Assembly (NCBI GenBank): GCA_964429355.1
Contig: CAYSCH010000335.1
Span: 1 to 10,294, forward strand
From: JAAYAY01 sp964429355
GTDB taxonomy: Bacteria; Planctomycetota; Planctomycetia; Pirellulales; Thermoguttaceae
Direction: 5' to 3'
DNA: 10,294 nucleotides
Within the stretch, counting starts at the first letter, position 1. Each line of letters begins with the position of its first letter. A model generated the notes under the pieces. It was not told the DNA's origin, ran no database searches, and worked only from the letters and a program-made list of their open reading frames with translations. Shown piece by piece: positions 1-6,184 of this stretch. Both the position numbers and the translations under genes were made by a program.

Positions 1-30
1 CAAGGCTGCAAGGAGGAGGAGAGTCTGCAT
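1..30 (-). CDS. 5' end of a gene running off the left edge; hydrophobic N-terminus
   Basis: An ATG at 30-28 on the minus strand lies 3 nt beyond the stop codon of the papain-like peptidase gene and opens a frame reading MQTLLLLAAL to the window edge. This Leu/Ala-rich start is what a signal peptide or membrane anchor looks like. A G-rich stretch (GGGGTGA) just upstream could serve as a weak ribosome site. The tight spacing suggests it belongs to the same operon as the peptidase and the secreted Ig/thioredoxin-like protein. Only ten codons are visible, so the product is unknown. Confidence 0.45.
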   Translation of the reverse strand, partial: MQTLLLLAAL

Positions 31-33
31 GGT

Positions 34-840
34 TCACCCCGAAGCGATCATGTGGAGGACAGCGAAAAGGTGGATATCGGGAGTTCCCTTGCCTTCCTGG
101 AGGTAGAAGAACCCGTCCTGGCCATAGTCTTTTCCCCAGGAGTTGCGGCCGCCGATGGCGAATTTGCCGCGGCCGAGATCCTGGGCGTGGAGGCAATAGG
201 CAACTTCGTGGCCCCACCAGGTGAACCCGGCAGCGCCGGCCAGGTTCTGGAGGGCCATGGTCATGGCGGCATCGAAGGCCTTGCCTTGCGGGAGGAGCCC
301 GTCGAGCCATTCGACAACGCGGTACTTGAGCCGCTCGGTTTCCCAGGCGGGGTTCCAGCGGCGCGGATTGCGGGAATAGGGTGCGTCCATCATCGAGGCG
401 GGGCAGGCGCCGTAGCGGACGAACTGCTGGAGATCGTCTTCGGGGTAGGCCCCGTCGTTGCGCCAGTCGGTGACCGGTCCGGCGACGGACTCGGGCGAGA
501 GCATGATGTGGGGCTGGTTCTGGATCAGGCGGTGGCACATGACGGCCATGGTCGGCCCGTAGGCATGGCAGTAGTTCAGTCCGTCCTGGTCCATGCAGGG
601 GATCTTGGCGCAGATGTCCCGGGTCCAGGTCTTCTCGCGGTCTTTCCGGCGGATACGGTCGGGCCACTCGGAGCGCGGGATCAGATCGCGCTGGTCCATG
701 GCGGCGGCGACGACGCATTGGCCGAAGGGTGTTTTGCGGGGCATGGCGGCCAGGTATCGCGGTCCGAAGAAATCGATTACCTTGCCGTCGCCGATATGGT
801 CGCGGTAGTTGGAATCGTTGATGAGCAGGTAGGGCATCAT
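34..840 (-). CDS. Papain-like (C1-type) cysteine peptidase
   Basis: About 268 aa. The papain signature is recognisable: Q85 (oxyanion hole) and C91 in QDGLNYCHAYG, exactly six residues apart as in papain, then H211 in WWGHEVAYC, and N233 in GGRNSWGKDYGQDGFF, matching the family's NSWG...DG block. All four catalytic positions are present, so it should be an active thiol peptidase. No signal peptide, propeptide or membrane segment is visible, which is unusual for C1 enzymes. Two adjacent ATGs (840, 837) are possible starts. GGAGG at 844-848 lies 3 nt before the first and 6 nt before the second. The first overlaps the stop codon of the upstream gene (ATGA), implying translational coupling. A longer in-frame extension to 978 lies inside the upstream gene and was rejected. 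The substrate is unknown; a role in phage-type or secreted-protein processing is inference only. Confidence 0.8.
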   Translation of the reverse strand: MMPYLLINDSNYRDHIGDGKVIDFFGPRYLAAMPRKTPFGQCVVAAAMDQRDLIPRSEWPDRIRRKDREKTWTRDICAKIPCMDQDGLNYCHAYGPTMAVMCHRLIQNQPHIMLSPESVAGPVTDWRNDGAYPEDDLQQFVRYGACPASMMDAPYSRNPRRWNPAWETERLKYRVVEWLDGLLPQGKAFDAAMTMALQNLAGAAGFTWWGHEVAYCLHAQDLGRGKFAIGGRNSWGKDYGQDGFFYLQEGKGTPDIHLFAVLHMIASG

Positions 841-1658
841 TGGCCTCCGTACTGTTTGAGTTTGGCCAGCAGCTCCGCAGCGCTGGCGGGGCAGGGTCCT
901 TCGTAGGTGGAGTTTCCGTTGTCGATGATGAGCCAGGGGGGTGTCTTGCCCCGGGCACGGGCGATGACAGTCTGCCACTGGCTGGGCATGCTGCCGCCGT
1001 CGTCGGCGGACAGGTCGAGGAATCGCCAGGCGGGCTGGCCATCCTGCACGACGCAGTGGGCATCGAGGTACGCACGCAACTGCGGATCGGTAAGAAGATC
1101 GGCCTGGGCGGGAGCGACAGACGCCTGATCGCCGGCCTCATAGCTCAAGAGGACACTGAGGGGCCCGGGGGCAGGAATGGGCCCGGGCGGGTCGGGGTTT
1201 TGTTTGCCGTCGACGACAACGGTGTGTTCGACGAGCTGGTTCTGGCGGTAATTCCAGTCAACGATCAGGCGGTATTCACCCGGGTCGGCCGGGATGAAGG
1301 TGACGTGGGGGCGCATGGTGGCGCCGCCCGAGCCGAAGACGATGGTGCCCTCGACATCGAGGGGCGTTATGGGGTGGCCAGCGGCGAGCAGGTAGGCGAA
1401 CATGCGATCGTCGCCGAGGAGCCAATCGAGCTGGCCGACGAGGGGCTCGGCGAGATTCAGAGGCGGTGTGCCGGTCAGGTAAAGCGTGACCTGGTCGCCG
1501 CACTGGGCGCGGGTGGGCCCGGTGATACCGATCGCGTCGGCCGAAGCCGCTTCTGCGGGTCCGAATCCGCGGACCGCGAGGTTGCCGTTCTGGCCGAATG
1601 TCAAGGCGGAAGAGGCTGCGATCGCAAACATGGCTGCAAGGATCAATCGTGTTTTCAT
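837..1658 (-). CDS. Secreted protein: Ig-like domain plus thioredoxin-like domain without CxxC
   Basis: 273 aa from the ATG at 1658. Residues 1-23 form a clear Sec signal peptide (MKTRLILAAMFAIAASSALT...), which fixes this start over an in-frame ATG at 1718. Residues ~44-150 look like an Ig/PKD-type beta domain: an opening ITGPTRAQCGDQVTLYLTG and a closing DPGEYRLIVDW then LVEHTVVVDG. A Pro-rich linker follows (154-166, NPDPPGPIPAPGP). Residues ~167-273 resemble a thioredoxin fold: strand VLLSYEA, helix, WRFLDLSADD, a cis-Pro-like loop at TPPWLIIDNG, and a final helix AELLAKLKQYGG. The CxxC redox motif is absent, so a binding role is likelier than redox catalysis. The stop overlaps the start of the peptidase gene. 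No convincing Shine-Dalgarno site precedes it. The fold assignment is by pattern, not by search. Confidence 0.75.
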   Translation of the reverse strand: MKTRLILAAMFAIAASSALTFGQNGNLAVRGFGPAEAASADAIGITGPTRAQCGDQVTLYLTGTPPLNLAEPLVGQLDWLLGDDRMFAYLLAAGHPITPLDVEGTIVFGSGGATMRPHVTFIPADPGEYRLIVDWNYRQNQLVEHTVVVDGKQNPDPPGPIPAPGPLSVLLSYEAGDQASVAPAQADLLTDPQLRAYLDAHCVVQDGQPAWRFLDLSADDGGSMPSQWQTVIARARGKTPPWLIIDNGNSTYEGPCPASAAELLAKLKQYGGQ

Positions 1659-1820
1659 GGTTTGGGTTTCAATCGGGTAATGTCTGGCAGGAAGCAGAGT
1701 GCCAAGTTTCCAGTCCACAGGGAATCGGATGGTGGGAGCTTTTGAAAGCCGTCCTCGCGGCGCGACCCCAGTCGCCCGGGGTCGGAGGCCGGCGAGAGAC
1801 GAAGTACTCCTGTCCCAACG
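1659..1820. other. Short intergenic spacer with a 7-bp hairpin
   Basis: 162 bp between two minus-strand genes with no credible gene. It contains an inverted repeat CGACCCC (1763-1769) / GGGGTCG (1778-1784) with an 8-nt loop. No T-tract follows on either strand, so it is not a standard terminator; it could be an RNA-stabilising or processing hairpin. Confidence 0.35.
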
Positions 1821-2123
1821 TCACAGGGCGCTGAAGATTTCGATGAGCTGGAGGATCAGGGGCATCAGTTTTTCGAGGAAGGAGATCAGCGATTTGAAAA
1901 GTTCCTCCCAGTTCCGCTGGCCGTCGGCGACGGCGGTTCTGAACAGTTCAGGGTTCTCGGCCACCATGGCGGCGGCGACCTGTTCGGCGGCGGTCTGCGA
2001 GTCGTCGACGACAAGTGTCCCGGCGTCGTGCAACTGGCGGGCAATGCGGAGGGCATTGCCGAAGGTGAAGCCGAGCCGGCGTCGTTCGAAGACTGCGAGA
2101 CGGGTTTCGAGGGTGGTGGTCAC
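1821..2123 (-). CDS. Hypothetical protein, ~100 aa, with hydrophobic amphipathic C-terminus
   Basis: I do not recognise this family. The chosen start is GTG at 2123-2121 because AAGGA (2133-2137) stands 9 nt upstream. The longer frame to an ATG at 2231 begins with low-complexity, unstructured sequence and reaches into the terminator's T-run. The protein starts VTTTLETRLAVFERRRLG and has an Ala/Glu/Gln-rich helical middle (SQTAAEQVAAAMVAENPELF). It ends in a strongly amphipathic helix at residues ~75-100, with Leu/Ile/Phe spaced along LFKSLISFLEKLMPLILQLI. That end could associate with a membrane or form an oligomer. It is first in the minus-strand run, directly downstream of a terminator hairpin. 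Confidence 0.6.
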   Translation of the reverse strand: MTTTLETRLAVFERRRLGFTFGNALRIARQLHDAGTLVVDDSQTAAEQVAAAMVAENPELFRTAVADGQRNWEELFKSLISFLEKLMPLILQLIEIFSAL

Positions 2124-2229
2124 GGGGATTGGTCCTTTCGAGAAGGGATTGGAGGTGCGGCCGCGACATTGCTGGCCGCGTTGGTTCCGGGGGTCGTGCT
2201 GGATCAAGTCGCAAGCTGTCGGGGCGGAC

Positions 2230-2273
2230 AAAAAAAGAGCCCGTCACCGAGGAAGTTCCGGTGACGGGCTCTT
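2230..2273 (-). terminator. Rho-independent terminator hairpin facing left
   Basis: Perfect 14-bp arms at 2235-2248 and 2260-2273 (right arm GGTGACGGGCTCTT) with an 11-nt loop. The A7 run at 2230-2236 on the plus strand reads as U7 after the stem in a minus-strand transcript. It therefore ends leftward transcription coming from the divergent region. Because it stands before the minus-strand gene starting at 2123 and I see no good promoter between the two, it may act as an attenuator rather than as the end of a gene. Confidence 0.85.
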
Positions 2274-2608
2274 CGGATACCGGGGATTTGGGGCCCGGCT
2301 CTTGTGGATACCCAGCATGCTGATCAACTTGTGTTCAGGTATACCGGCAATTTAGCGGGGTGGCCGAAAATTTTCCAATTGTCATTGGGACACCCCCCTG
2401 AAGAGCTTTGCGGGGCATGAACAGCAGGGTTTTCCGGGCCTGATTGGGGACGTGACCGCGTCAGGATCTCTTCAGGAAGTGGCCAAAAAGGAAGTGAGAA
2501 AGCATGAACTTATGTATATAATGCAGGTTCGTAGATAGGGTATCTGCAGAGCCGAGTTTCGGTATCCCAAGGGCCCCTGGCCGGCGTTGGTGCCGGTGAC
2601 GGGCTCTT
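2258..2608. repeat. Exact 16-nt direct repeat, copies at 2258-2273 and 2593-2608
   Basis: CCGGTGACGGGCTCTT occurs twice in the same orientation. The first copy forms the right arm of the terminator hairpin. The second lies in the leader of the plus-strand regulator, where it pairs only imperfectly with upstream GCCC...CCGGC (2573-2585) and is followed by a TTTC stretch. A 16-nt match within 350 bp is far beyond chance, so part of the hairpin was duplicated or both copies are functional. Confidence 0.75.
2494..2522 (+). promoter_or_regulatory. Sigma70-type promoter for the HTH/zinc-ribbon gene
   Basis: A perfect -10 box TATAAT (2517-2522) stands 17 bp from GTGAGA (2494-2499), which matches TTGACA at 4 of 6 positions. 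The sequence around it is locally AT-rich in a GC-rich window. Transcription would start near 2529, giving a leader of about 160 nt that contains the 12-nt direct repeats, two GGTATCC boxes and an imperfect hairpin. Confidence 0.65.
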
Positions 2609-2637
2609 TCTGATCCTGGACCGCGGGTATCCCAAGG
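2561..2637. repeat. 12-nt direct repeat GGTATCCCAAGG (2561-2572 and 2626-2637)
   Basis: Two exact copies of GGTATCCCAAGG lie 65 bp apart in the leader of the regulator gene, flanking the second copy of the 16-nt hairpin-arm repeat. They could be operator half-sites or the footprints of a small inserted or duplicated segment. Confidence 0.6.
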
Positions 2638-2691
2638 CCTGTCTCCGGCCCTCGCCCTTACGCGGGAGATTCCCTGCGAGGAGAGGAAGCG

Positions 2692-3027
2692 ATGCGCGAG
2701 ATAGGGGAGCAACAGATCGGTTGGATCGGGAAACTGCTCGGCGAGGGATATGGCCAACGCCGGGTGGCGCGGTTGACGGGCGTGTCGCTGAGCACGGTCA
2801 ACCGGATTGCCAACGGCCGGAGGCTGGGTTGCCTGGCGATTGGCGATGATGAAGAGGAGGAGGGGGATACGGGCGAATTCACGGAGCGATTTGGGCCGAT
2901 CCGGAGGTGCCGGGAGTGCGGACATCGTGTGGAGATGCCGTGTCTTGTTTGCCAGGCGAGGGTCGTCCGCGAGATGACGCTGCGGTCGAGGAGGCTGATA
3001 ACGACGGAAGGTACGCGCGGGGGGTGA
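2692..3027 (+). CDS. Small HTH plus zinc-ribbon protein, putative regulator
   Basis: 111 aa. Residues ~4-45 look like a homeodomain/resolvase-type helix-turn-helix (GYGQRRVARLTGVSLSTVNRIANG). An acidic patch follows (D52-E57), then a four-Cys zinc ribbon with C73-x2-C76 and C84-x2-C87. The C-terminus is basic (RLRS-type residues, then RRLITTEGTRGG). The start ATG at 2692 is preceded by AGGAG at 2679-2683, a good ribosome site. It probably binds DNA and has no catalytic domain. It lies divergently from the minus-strand gene run, beside a cluster of repeated boxes, so autoregulation and control of that run are reasonable inferences. It could instead be a recombination accessory protein or an orphan transposase N-terminal domain. 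Confidence 0.75.
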   Translation: MREIGEQQIGWIGKLLGEGYGQRRVARLTGVSLSTVNRIANGRRLGCLAIGDDEEEEGDTGEFTERFGPIRRCRECGHRVEMPCLVCQARVVREMTLRSRRLITTEGTRGG

Positions 3028-3463
3028 CGCCGCGCTTTTGGGATTCTCGAAATTCGAGCTTGCCTTCGAGTGTCCAGAAGGAACCCGTGTGGGCGGAACG
3101 GGGATTGCTCTCCTGCCAGGTTGGCAATTGGCTGAAGGACCAAGGAACCTGGGTCACGGGGGGACGTCAGTTTCCGGAAGATCAGGAAACGGTTTCGGGA
3201 CTACGACGGAAGCGTGCCAAGGGCGGGGACTGTCGGAATCGCCGCAGGTTTTGAAAACCGGCTCCAGATTTCGTGCAGCTTGGGCAGAACCCTGCTGTGT
3301 CTGTCGCGGTCACTCTCGGTATGGCCTGGTTCGGGTTGTCAACTTGCCCGGTCGGGGAATAATACGTCCTTGTCGACCAGATAGAATTCCGCAGGCCGTC
3401 AGCGCTTCGGGGAGGGCGTGCGCGGAACAGGGAAACCTCGGTGCCGAAGAGATCCGAGTGATC
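3028..3463 (+). promoter_or_regulatory. Gene-free spacer with the kinase promoter (-35 at 3336, -10 at 3358)
   Basis: The kinase frame stays open back to 3038, but these 142 codons show no domain and are rich in Gly/Arg/Ser, so I treat them as non-coding. TTGTCA (3336-3341, 5 of 6) and AATAAT (3358-3363, 5 of 6) are 16 bp apart and would start transcription near 3370, leaving a ~94-nt leader to the kinase ATG. CTCGAAATTCGAG (3046-3058) is a perfect palindrome near the end of the preceding gene. No terminator was found between the two genes. Confidence 0.55.
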
Positions 3464-5959
3464 ATGCCAATATCGATATCTGCCCTGACCGACAAGGTCG
3501 GCGAGGTACTTCGTCAACAGACGGGCAACCCGCAGCCTGCTGCCCTGGAAGAAATCCAGCGGCTGGTTCACGACATCGAGGTCTATCAAGCTGAACTGGA
3601 AAACGAGAACCAGGAGCTGAAGAAGTCGCAGAAGCACCTCAAAGCTTATCGGGATCGCTATGTCGACCTGTACGACTTCGCGCCGGTGGGTTATGTGACC
3701 CTGGACCACGAAGGCTATGTGCAGGAGATCAATCTGGCCGGGGCCAAGCTGCTCGGTGCCGAGCGTGACGCGCTGATCGGCTATGCTTTCGACGAGTATG
3801 TGGTGAAGGAGGATCGGGAGGCTTTGCTGAATCACGTGCGGCAGTGCGCGGCGGAACGCCACGAGGTTACTTCCCAGTTGCGTCTGGTGTCGAAGGGCGG
3901 CCAATCGATCACGGCGCACTTCCACAGCATACCCATCGAAGGGCCGGCGGATGAGACGCTCTGCAAGACGGCGGTCACGGACATCACGGATCTGCGGCGG
4001 GCGGAAGAGGCTCTCAAGGAGGAACGGGAGGCGCTGCGAGATTCGGAGAACGAGCTGCGGCTGATCATGGATTCTGTGCCCACGCTGATCGCCCTGGTGG
4101 ATCTGGAATGCCGATATCGTCGGGTCAACGAGACTTACGAGCGATGGCTCAGCTTGCCCAGGGACGAAATCGAGGGGCGGCACATGCGGGAAGTTCTGGG
4201 CGAGCCGATCTGGCAGGCCATCCGGCCCCACGCCGAGCAGGCCATGGCCGGCGCGATCGTGACCTTTGAGGAAGAGCTGCCTCTGCAGCACGAACCGCGC
4301 TGGCTCCATGCCACGTATACCCCCGAGCGTGACGAGGCGGGAAACGTGTGCGGATTCGTCGTCCATACGGCGGATATCGGAGATCGCAAGCGACTGGAGG
4401 AAAGGCTCCAACAGGCCAAGGCGGATGCTGAAAGAGCCAACCAGGCGAAAAGCCGATTACTGGCCTACGTCAGCCACGACCTGCGCACTCCGGCCAACGC
4501 CATCCTGGGCCTTGTCGACCTGGCCCTGGCAAGAACAACGGACGCGACCGGGAGGGACTTTCTGCAAACCGCCAAGGACTCGGCCGATGTGCTGCTGACA
4601 TTGTTGAACGACCTGGTCGACAGTGGGAGAATCGAAGCCGGAAATCTGGAACTGGAGGCGGTTCCCTTCAGTCTGCACCGGGTTCTCGACCGGGCCGCGC
4701 GAGTGCTCTCGGTACGGGCGAGCCAGAAGGGGGTGGTGTTTTCCTGCGATGTTGCGGCCGACGTGCCCGATTGGCTGGTTGGCGACCAGATCCGTCTGCG
4801 GCAGATCCTGCTGAATCTGGTGGAGAACGGGATCAAGTTCACAAAGGATGGCACCGTCACGCTCGGCGTCCGTGTCCACTCGCTGGACGCGGACGAAGCC
4901 GGCCTGGCGTTTGCCGTCGGCACGATGGGGCCGGGCATCCGCCCAACCGATCTGGCGGGCGCCTTCCAGGAGTTCAGGACCGCCGACCCTTCCACGGTCC
5001 GCCGCTTCAAGGGGAACGGCCTGGGCCTGGCGGTTGCCGCCAGCCTCGTGTCTGCCATGAACGGCCGCATATGGGTTGATAGCCCCATACCGCATGGCGC
5101 TGCATTTCACTTCACCATTCGACTGCCCCGGGCCAAGGAACTCCCCATCCAGTCGGAGTCGAGTCGCGAGGCTTCCGCTGGCCGCACTTCGACGCTGCGG
5201 ATTCTGCTGGTCGAAGACAATCCGGCCCACCAGAAGTTCGTGGCCTATGTTCTGAGGGATCGAGGGCATACGGTCGAAATCGCCGGCAATGGGCTGCAAG
5301 CCCTGCGGTTGGCAGAAGAGAATCGCTACGACGCGATCCTGATGGACGTGGAAATGCCCGGTATGGACGGCCTGGAAGTCACTGCGGCGATTCGGGCCCG
5401 GGAGCAGCAGGAAACACATGTTCCGATCATTGCCATAACCGCCCACGCCATGAAGGGCGACCGCCAGCGATGCTGCGACGCCGGCATGGACGGCTACCTT
5501 TCCAAGCCGATCGATGTCCGTCAGATGACGGCGCTCGTGGAGGAGCTGGCAGGCGTCTCCAGCGCGCCGGCTGAGGCCGGTGCGGCCACGTCAGTTCCTC
5601 GGTCCGAAAAGACGTCCGTTGCCGACCTGGACGTCTTCGACGAGGCGGCGGCGATAAGGCTCTGCTTCGGCCGCCAAGAGATGTTTCAGACCATGGTGCG
5701 CAGCTTCTTCGACGATGTCGATAAGTTGTTGCCCGAAATGCGTGCGGCACTCGCTCGCGGGGACTTGACGAGACTTGGCGAACTGGGCCACCGGCTGAAG
5801 GGAACCGTGGCTTACCTGGGGGCCAGACGGGCTACGGCAGCGGCCCTCCGCGTGGAGCAACTCGGTCGTCAGGGTGGACGAGCGTCCGACGCGGAAGAGG
5901 TCGTGGACCTCCTGTATTCCGAGTGCGATGCTCTCGCGTCGCAGCTCCCCCGACTCTGA
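3464..5959 (+). CDS. Soluble hybrid histidine kinase: PAS-PAS-HisKA-HATPase-REC-HPt
   Basis: 831 aa. A coiled coil (~28-60, VYQAELENENQELKKSQ) leads into PAS 1 (~65-180), then PAS 2 (~193-312), then the dimerisation domain with phospho-acceptor H338 in YVSHDLRTPANAIL. The ATPase domain has N455 and K458 in the N-box and G517-L522 in the G2 box (GNGLGL). A receiver (~578-695) carries E584/D585, phospho-Asp D628, T659 and K681. A C-terminal HPt (~722-810) has H776 in GHRLKGTVAYLGA. This is a full four-step phosphorelay; the final response regulator must be elsewhere. No transmembrane segment exists, so it senses a cytoplasmic signal. The G1 box is odd: the usual DTG.G reads T487-M-G-P-G, losing the Asp that contacts ATP adenine. 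The ATG at 3464 was chosen because PAS-kinase-like sequence starts there; an in-frame GTG at 3458 is possible. Confidence 0.9.
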   Translation: MPISISALTDKVGEVLRQQTGNPQPAALEEIQRLVHDIEVYQAELENENQELKKSQKHLKAYRDRYVDLYDFAPVGYVTLDHEGYVQEINLAGAKLLGAERDALIGYAFDEYVVKEDREALLNHVRQCAAERHEVTSQLRLVSKGGQSITAHFHSIPIEGPADETLCKTAVTDITDLRRAEEALKEEREALRDSENELRLIMDSVPTLIALVDLECRYRRVNETYERWLSLPRDEIEGRHMREVLGEPIWQAIRPHAEQAMAGAIVTFEEELPLQHEPRWLHATYTPERDEAGNVCGFVVHTADIGDRKRLEERLQQAKADAERANQAKSRLLAYVSHDLRTPANAILGLVDLALARTTDATGRDFLQTAKDSADVLLTLLNDLVDSGRIEAGNLELEAVPFSLHRVLDRAARVLSVRASQKGVVFSCDVAADVPDWLVGDQIRLRQILLNLVENGIKFTKDGTVTLGVRVHSLDADEAGLAFAVGTMGPGIRPTDLAGAFQEFRTADPSTVRRFKGNGLGLAVAASLVSAMNGRIWVDSPIPHGAAFHFTIRLPRAKELPIQSESSREASAGRTSTLRILLVEDNPAHQKFVAYVLRDRGHTVEIAGNGLQALRLAEENRYDAILMDVEMPGMDGLEVTAAIRAREQQETHVPIIAITAHAMKGDRQRCCDAGMDGYLSKPIDVRQMTALVEELAGVSSAPAEAGAATSVPRSEKTSVADLDVFDEAAAIRLCFGRQEMFQTMVRSFFDDVDKLLPEMRAALARGDLTRLGELGHRLKGTVAYLGARRATAAALRVEQLGRQGGRASDAEEVVDLLYSECDALASQLPRL

Positions 5960-6184
5960 GTGGCACCCGATTCGCTCGACTTCCCGAGGGGCCCCCGAGG
6001 TGGAAGGGCCGCGGCAGGCGGAAGATATGCCGGTTGACCGGGTTCTCCCGGTGAACGGGGAAACTTCGAGTGTTGCGATTCTGATGGACCGATTCAACAT
6101 GAGGGCGGCCTCCGCCAGAATGGGTAGAGCTGCCCGTCTGTGAAGTCTTCCGTGTTGATCCTTACCGGGTGGGGGTGCGAGCGG
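5960..6184. other. Intergenic spacer with a near-perfect hairpin
   Basis: 225 bp between the kinase and the outer-membrane lipoprotein gene. TTGACCGGG (6034-6042) and CCCGGTGAA (6047-6055) can pair with one mismatch around a TTCT loop. No T-run follows, so a standard terminator is unlikely. TTGACC resembles a -35 box, and dyads at this position are typical of MerR-type promoters, but I could not find a matching -10 box. No gene is supported here. Confidence 0.35.

Larger units (their letters stand above)
2274..2691. promoter_or_regulatory. Divergent control region with GGATACC/GGTATCC boxes and palindromes
   Basis: This 418-bp gene-free stretch is dense in symmetric elements. GGATACC occurs at 2275-2281 and 2306-2312, its reverse complement GGTATCC at 2561-2567 and 2626-2632, the related palindrome GGTATACC at 2338-2345, and GGTATCT at 2539-2545. 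Other dyads are CAGCATGCTG (2313-2322), GAAAATTTTC (2366-2375) and CCAAT/ATTGG (2375-2379 / 2384-2388). Such a cluster between a leftward gene run and a rightward DNA-binding protein gene is what operator arrays look like. The binding protein is inferred, not shown. Confidence 0.5.

Noticed and set aside
52..906. Long plus-strand open frame (284 codons) opposite the peptidase gene
   Set aside because: It is the mirror of a gene with clear papain motifs on the minus strand; its Gly/Val/Ala-rich product shows no domain and GC-rich coding DNA often leaves such open antisense frames.
841..978. 46-codon upstream extension of the peptidase gene
   Set aside because: It lies inside the preceding coding sequence, is Arg/Gln/Pro-rich, and the ATGATG with GGAGG at 844-848 is a much better start.
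840..1745. Plus-strand open frame (301 codons) opposite the secreted protein gene
   Set aside because: The minus strand carries a signal peptide, an Ig-like domain and a coupled start; the plus-strand product has no recognisable feature.
2398..2475. Inverted repeat CTGAAGAG / CTCTTCAG 62 bp apart
   Set aside because: An 8-bp match at this distance is expected by chance in a region of this size, and nothing else supports a function.
3038..3463. 142-codon N-terminal extension of the histidine kinase
   Set aside because: It has no domain-like content, contains a plausible sigma70 promoter at 3336-3363, and the kinase-like sequence begins at the ATG at 3464.
4457..5446. Minus-strand open frame of 329 codons within the kinase gene
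   Set aside because: It is antisense to well-conserved kinase and receiver motifs and its translation shows no family features.
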